The translations under genes were made by a program, and so were the position numbers. Below the pieces are notes generated by a model, which was given only the letters and a program-made list of their open reading frames with translations, searched no databases and had not been told where the DNA came from. 64,000 nt of DNA, taken from an uncultured Clostridia bacterium. Lineage in GTDB: Bacteria > Bacillota > Clostridia > Oscillospirales > Ruminococcaceae. The stretch spans positions 38,447-102,446 of the forward strand of contig CAMVNQ010000012.1 in NCBI GenBank assembly GCA_947168885.1, read 5' to 3'. Below, piece by piece: positions 60,206 through 64,000 of the stretch (positions within the stretch are counted from its first letter, which is position 1; each line of letters begins with the position of its first letter).

Positions 60206-60267
60206 CAGAAGAAAAGCCGACATCCTAAATGGCAACAACGCTTCAAGCAACCATATTCGCAAATATA

Positions 60268-60315
60268 AAACAGTCTCAAACCGTGATCTTGTGCGGCTTG
60301 AGACTGTTTGTTGTT
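60268..60315 (+). terminator. Terminator between converging units
   Basis: AAACAGTCTCAA pairs with TTGAGACTGTTT, then GTTGTTTTG. Confidence 0.7.
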
Positions 60316-60381
60316 TTGCCCGACATGGCTTCGCTTGTCGGGCATTATACTTTACGGTAACACTTGCATTTACAACGCATT

Positions 60382-62952
60382 TTAAATAGTTATCATCAGG
60401 TGTTCATTGGTAATATCGTTATATACGCGGCAGTTTTTCCCGCTTACATCATGAACCCTTACGATCTCCGAAAGCTCATTCCCGCCCTCGAAATTACCGA
60501 CAATATTCGCTGCTGCGGACAGCTTCTCCGGCGCGAAGAAAAGTGTTTTCTCGTTTCTGAATACGGCGGTATAAAGAATGCCCGCTTCGACTAGATCCTG
60601 AAAGATATGGCTTCCGTATGAAAGCTCCGGGTCGTAGCCCGCCTGTGTTTCCTCAACTTCGCAGATGACATTGAAAGTACTGATGTCCGCAAACGCTGTC
60701 GGGACTCCGAGCTCCGGAGATGAAGTTCCAACGCGGCCGGGGACTATAAGCATCATATGTTTATTCTTGTCGCGGAAGTACCAGTTTATCTTTCCGATAA
60801 GGTTTGCGACCGAATTCTTTTTGTTGTACGGCATATTATAATACGCTATCGGGTCAACATAAACGATCATATCAAGCTCGCGTGCTTTCGACATTCCCAT
60901 TGAAGCTCCTTTGCTTTCGAGCAGTATATGCTCTTGCGGAACATCCGACGGCACGGCTGTACCTTCGGTTACGCTTATGATCTGTAACGGTCTGCATTGT
61001 AGCAGGTCTATCGAATACTCGCCGTTGTCGGAGATATTCACGGTGAATTCTATATCGACGGGATTTCCGTACTGATGCTGCACGCATGCGAGTATCCTGC
61101 GCATATAGCTCATAAGTTCCTTGTGCGCGGCGAGCCCTTTGCAGGAAATGAACATTACATCTCTGCCTCTCCCCATTTCGCGGAGCCTGTATTCCGCGTC
61201 GAAGTCGTGTTCAAGGAGCAGCCTCGCAAGGTGAGGCGGGAGCGCAGGCGCTATATCGTTGAAGTGCAGCTGAACGAGCTTGTGTGTGATCGTATCAACG
61301 ACCTCAGTCTTGCCCTGTGAGAACCTGTGCTTGTCCTCACAAGTCGTGTACAGCGTTCTTTCAGGCATATCGAGATTCACGATGCGCGGGTATGAGCCTT
61401 CGGTCCGGTCAACGGCGTTCGTTCCGAGACCCATGACGAGCCGTAACATTCCCGCCGACGGGTCGGAATCCTTTGATATGCGGTAGGGGCTGTAGGAATA
61501 TCCCACGCCTGCCGCGCAGGGCATATAGTATTGTCCGTAATAAGAGCCGGAAACACGCTGTATCAGAAGCGACATCTGCTCGTCTCGCTTGTGGAGCCCG
61601 CGTCTTTTGCGGTAATCAAGCGCAGACAGGCTCATTGTGCTTGCGTAAACGGTCTTTATCGCGTTTTCGAGTTCCGTGATACGCTCGTCGGGAGTACCTC
61701 TGTTTATACAGAAAACCGACTCATACTTGCCCGCGAAAGCGTTGCCGAAGCCGTCTTCAAGAATACTGCTCGAACGGACGATATACGGATCGTTTCCATA
61801 GTATTCGATAATATTTGAGAACCGTTCGCGCATTGTATCGGAAAAGCTGCCCGTACGCAGTCTTTCTGCAAATTCGTCTGCAAGTGCAAAAAATCCTTCA
61901 TCTGTGCGCTGCTTTATCCGCAGATCCCAGAAGTCGTTATCGACGATGTAGGTGTAGTAAACGTCCGAGCCTATGTAGAACGAGTCATGCGGCTCTATGA
62001 CCTCGTGTATATCTGGTTCACAGTTGCGTATTATTGCACGCGAAAGCAGCATTCCGCAGGCTTTTCCGCCTATCATTCCCGTTCCGATCATGTGGTCGCG
62101 GACAGCAAAATAATCTTCGGGGGCGAGGTGCTTCTTCACAAGCTCGCGCATTTTCGGGTCGCGCGTCATGATTATGTCACACATCTTCGCACATTCGTCG
62201 TTGACATCTTCGTGATTGCGGCGCTTTCTCTTGACATAGTTGAAGTATCTGTCCCACGAGTCGATATAACGCTCGTCGGAAGCACGCTGTGCATTTCCCA
62301 TTGTATAATAGAATCTGCTTGCCTTCACGCCGTCGAGTATCGGACGGTAAGCTCCGGTCGCTGCATCGTAAGTATGCGGCAGGAACATCGTGTCGGTGTC
62401 TCTGTCGCGCACTTTTTCGGGACGCACATAAACACTTCTATTATCCGAATATACATCGAGGAAAAGCTGGGCGCGGTCGATGATCTTATTCACGGAATAC
62501 ACCGAATGCTTTCCACGCTTTATCGGGAAATACGCAACGCAGTCAAGCGATGAAAGATATGACGCGGTCACGCTGAAAAAGTTTCCCATCATAAGATCAG
62601 TCGCCCATGCAGTCTGTAAGTCCGAAAGACAGTCGAACACATAAAATGTCTCTTTGCTCTGCAATTCAATCGCGCGCCGTATCTCAACTGTGAAATTCTC
62701 AAACCTGTGCGAAAGCGGTATTTCCAGAACTTTTACGCCTTCAATGTTTTCTATAAGCGGCTCATGATCCGCAAACCGAAAATAAACCGCGTTCCGCTTG
62801 TCGGCAACCGCCTGTTTCAGGAGCGGCTCCGCAAATTGTCTGAACTCGCTGAGCTCTGAAATGCGCCACACGACATTATCTCCGAGTCTTATGCTGTCGA
62901 ACGCTTTATCCATTTCGGGTATCCCCGACATTATCCTGTCAAATACAGCCAT
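60382..62952 (-). CDS. PEP/pyruvate-binding-domain protein with KaiC-like head
   Basis: 856 residues. The head (SGIPEMDKAFDSIRLGDNVV) resembles the opening of KaiC/RadA-type ATPases but has no Walker A loop; residues to about 190 follow that fold. From about 290 (GTGMIGGKACGMLLSRAII) a PPDK-type N-terminal ATP-grasp begins: DPYIVRSSSILEDGFGNAFAGKYES and DIEFTVN...LLQCRP with catalytic Arg and Glu. No phosphohistidine or PEP-barrel domain follows. It may phosphorylate a partner or be regulatory. Strong promoter and a structured leader precede it. Confidence 0.75.
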   Translation of the reverse strand: MAVFDRIMSGIPEMDKAFDSIRLGDNVVWRISELSEFRQFAEPLLKQAVADKRNAVYFRFADHEPLIENIEGVKVLEIPLSHRFENFTVEIRRAIELQSKETFYVFDCLSDLQTAWATDLMMGNFFSVTASYLSSLDCVAYFPIKRGKHSVYSVNKIIDRAQLFLDVYSDNRSVYVRPEKVRDRDTDTMFLPHTYDAATGAYRPILDGVKASRFYYTMGNAQRASDERYIDSWDRYFNYVKRKRRNHEDVNDECAKMCDIIMTRDPKMRELVKKHLAPEDYFAVRDHMIGTGMIGGKACGMLLSRAIIRNCEPDIHEVIEPHDSFYIGSDVYYTYIVDNDFWDLRIKQRTDEGFFALADEFAERLRTGSFSDTMRERFSNIIEYYGNDPYIVRSSSILEDGFGNAFAGKYESVFCINRGTPDERITELENAIKTVYASTMSLSALDYRKRRGLHKRDEQMSLLIQRVSGSYYGQYYMPCAAGVGYSYSPYRISKDSDPSAGMLRLVMGLGTNAVDRTEGSYPRIVNLDMPERTLYTTCEDKHRFSQGKTEVVDTITHKLVQLHFNDIAPALPPHLARLLLEHDFDAEYRLREMGRGRDVMFISCKGLAAHKELMSYMRRILACVQHQYGNPVDIEFTVNISDNGEYSIDLLQCRPLQIISVTEGTAVPSDVPQEHILLESKGASMGMSKARELDMIVYVDPIAYYNMPYNKKNSVANLIGKINWYFRDKNKHMMLIVPGRVGTSSPELGVPTAFADISTFNVICEVEETQAGYDPELSYGSHIFQDLVEAGILYTAVFRNEKTLFFAPEKLSAAANIVGNFEGGNELSEIVRVHDVSGKNCRVYNDITNEHLMITI

Positions 62953-62973
62953 ATCAAAACCTCACAAAAACCA

Positions 62974-63025
62974 AACGGCGCCGAAATGCGGGACTTCTTA
63001 TAAGTCCCGCGATCCCGGCGCCGTT
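62974..63025 (-). promoter_or_regulatory. Nested hairpin in the 5' leader
   Basis: Outer stem AACGGCGCCG/CGGCGCCGTT, inner stem GCGGGACTT/AAGTCCCGC. Read leftward it ends in TTTGGTTTTTG and the start codon comes 21 bases later, so the message must pass a terminator-like structure: attenuation is possible. Confidence 0.6.
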
Positions 63026-63036
63026 GCCTTAATGAT

Positions 63037-63065
63037 ATTCTATCATAAGGTACAGTTTTTGTCAA
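63037..63065 (-). promoter_or_regulatory. Promoter of the 856-residue gene
   Basis: Leftward TTGACA, 17 bases, TAGAAT; the start would be near 63030, giving a leader of about 78 bases. Confidence 0.8.
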
Positions 63066-63068
63066 TAT

Positions 63069-63203
63069 TCAGTCGATCAGATTATTCTGGAACCGCGACA
63101 GATGCTCGAAAGGAAGTATCTGCCGTCCTCTGAACAGTCCGCAGCCGTCGTTTATCAGATAATTGTCGGCAGCCTTGAACATATTCACGTCAAGTTTTGC
63201 AAG
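63069..63203 (-). pseudogene. Tail of an unknown gene at the element joint
   Basis: KLDVNMFKAADNYLINDGCG and LFRGRQILPFEHLSRFQNNL followed by ID and a stop read as a genuine C-terminus of 44 codons. The gene is cut where the recombinase remnant begins. Confidence 0.5.
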
Positions 63204-63578
63204 CGTATCGTAACAGCAATAAATATGTTGATATCCGATCCGACACTTGCAGCTCCCGAGGAAAGCGTAAGCTATAAGCCGAGCGCAAAGCTGACACTTG
63301 CGGAAGAACGAATAGAAGAGCAGATGAACGATCCTGCTGCAGATTCGGACAAAGTGATAGCCGATATACTCCGGGCGGCGACAATGCGATATGACAGCAT
63401 CAAATATGATGACCGAGATAAAACTGAGCATTTACTCGACATTCTTACAAATCACGAAAAGATAGATGGATTTGATATAGAGCTGACCCAGAAAGTCATT
63501 AAATACATAACTGTTGATTATGGAAAGATAACCATCGAACTGGTCAACGGCAAGAAATTGCCTATCAAGGGAGCGTGA
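63192..63578 (+). pseudogene. Serine recombinase C-terminal remnant
   Basis: AINMLISDPTLAAPEESVSY, LAEERIEEQMNDPAADSDKV and [20 protein letters not shown] match the coiled-coil and last strand of clostridial large serine recombinases. Catalytic and DNA-binding parts are missing. Its stop touches the next recombinase frame, the tandem arrangement common in these elements. Confidence 0.7.
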
Positions 63579-63583
63579 AAGAG

Positions 63584-64000
63584 ATGTTAACACCGAAATC
63601 ATCGGACAAGACAATGCGTGTAACGGTCATTCCTGCCAAGTCTCAGACCGGGGCAGCGATGAAAAGTTCTGTGAAGCGTGTTGCGGCCTACTGTCGTGTG
63701 TCAACCGATGAGGACGAGCAGCTGAACAGCTACGAAACGCAGTGTAAATACTATGACGAGTACATAGCGAGCCATAAGGATTGGAAAAAGGTTTAGATCT
63801 TCGCAGATGAAGGTATCTCCGGTACTCAGGCAAAGAAAAGACCGGAATTCCTTAAAATGATCCGGTACTGCCGCCGCGGAAACATTGACATAGTACTTGC
63901 TAAATCGGTGAGCCGATTCGCCCGAAACACTGTTGAGAGTCTTCAATATGTGCGAGAGCTTAAAGCGCTCGGGATTGCGGTCATCTTTGAGAAAGAGAAT
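63584..64000 (+). pseudogene. Second large serine recombinase, with in-frame TAG, runs off the window
   Basis: ATG at 63584 (GGGAG 11 bases upstream). Resolvase domain with nucleophile Ser in [11 protein letters not shown], then a TAG at 63794-63796 exactly where relatives read (V/L)-x-I, and the same frame continues [18 protein letters not shown] and [19 protein letters not shown] to the edge. A single nonsense change splits the catalytic domain; unless suppressed, the protein is dead. Confidence 0.8.

Noticed and set aside
10585..63796. Stop-codon recoding, from in-frame TAA (DUF1016), TGA (CHC2, coupling protein) and TAG (recombinase)
   Set aside because: All three stop codons are involved and each occurs in a gene that is also truncated, so ordinary decay explains them. 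No SECIS-like or pyrrolysine context was seen.

Overview
The window looks like chromosome of a Gram-positive gut anaerobe of the Clostridia, most likely a Ruminococcus-type member of the Oscillospiraceae. The grounds are AGGAGG-type ribosome sites, TTGACA-17-TATAAT promoters, a lipoprotein GH13 amylase with a starch-binding tail, a secreted HAD phosphatase, BspA-like leucine-rich repeats, CstA, zinc-ribbon membrane proteins and many mobilizable elements with MobA/MobL relaxases and large serine recombinases. This is inference from gene content; no ribosomal RNA is present.

Layout. 1-10 kb: a truncated protein of unknown function, a relaxase fragment, a DUF4869/XRE pair, a flavodoxin-ferredoxin protein, a Nudix/CHAP/small-gene cluster with a shared intergenic motif, the amylase, a partial second DUF4869 copy, and a tRNA cluster (Glu-His-Tyr-Glu-Ser). 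10-22 kb: a broken DUF1016 gene, an S41 peptidase, then 17-bp tandem repeats and a block (13095-21854) that starts with integrase/primase/excisionase remains and carries the HAD phosphatase, cstA and a HipA-like kinase between 100-bp direct repeats. 22-27 kb: TetR with its operator, GNAT genes, more conjugative-element debris and an LRR lipoprotein.

27.6-41 kb is an integrative mobilizable element of about 13.3 kb whose ends can be read from the sequence. Joining them restores a dyad-symmetric attP-like site, and the 12.85-kb repeat array preserves the empty target. It encodes a large serine recombinase, a SHOCT-like protein, a relaxase, an ECF sigma/anti-sigma pair, and a cargo: HxlR regulator, five-repeat ACGX RiPP precursor, radical SAM/SPASM maturase, PNPOx-ferredoxin protein and nitroreductase, then DUF1848, zinc-type macrodomain and class M sirtuin. 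The first half probably makes a modified Cys-containing peptide; the second half is a write/erase ADP-ribosylation pair. Their co-mobilization is the most notable feature of the window.

41.6-64 kb: an amino-acid ABC transporter with an ATPase-GHKL fusion and an unusually ordered binding protein, a MITE-like hairpin, a cytoplasmic PAS-PAS chemoreceptor, a zinc-ribbon/metalloprotease operon, an esterase lipoprotein, small regulators, a PEP/pyruvate-binding-domain protein with a leader hairpin, and a second serine-recombinase element that is broken and runs off the window.

Many genes here are fragments joined at recombination scars, so the region is a hotspot of element insertion and decay.
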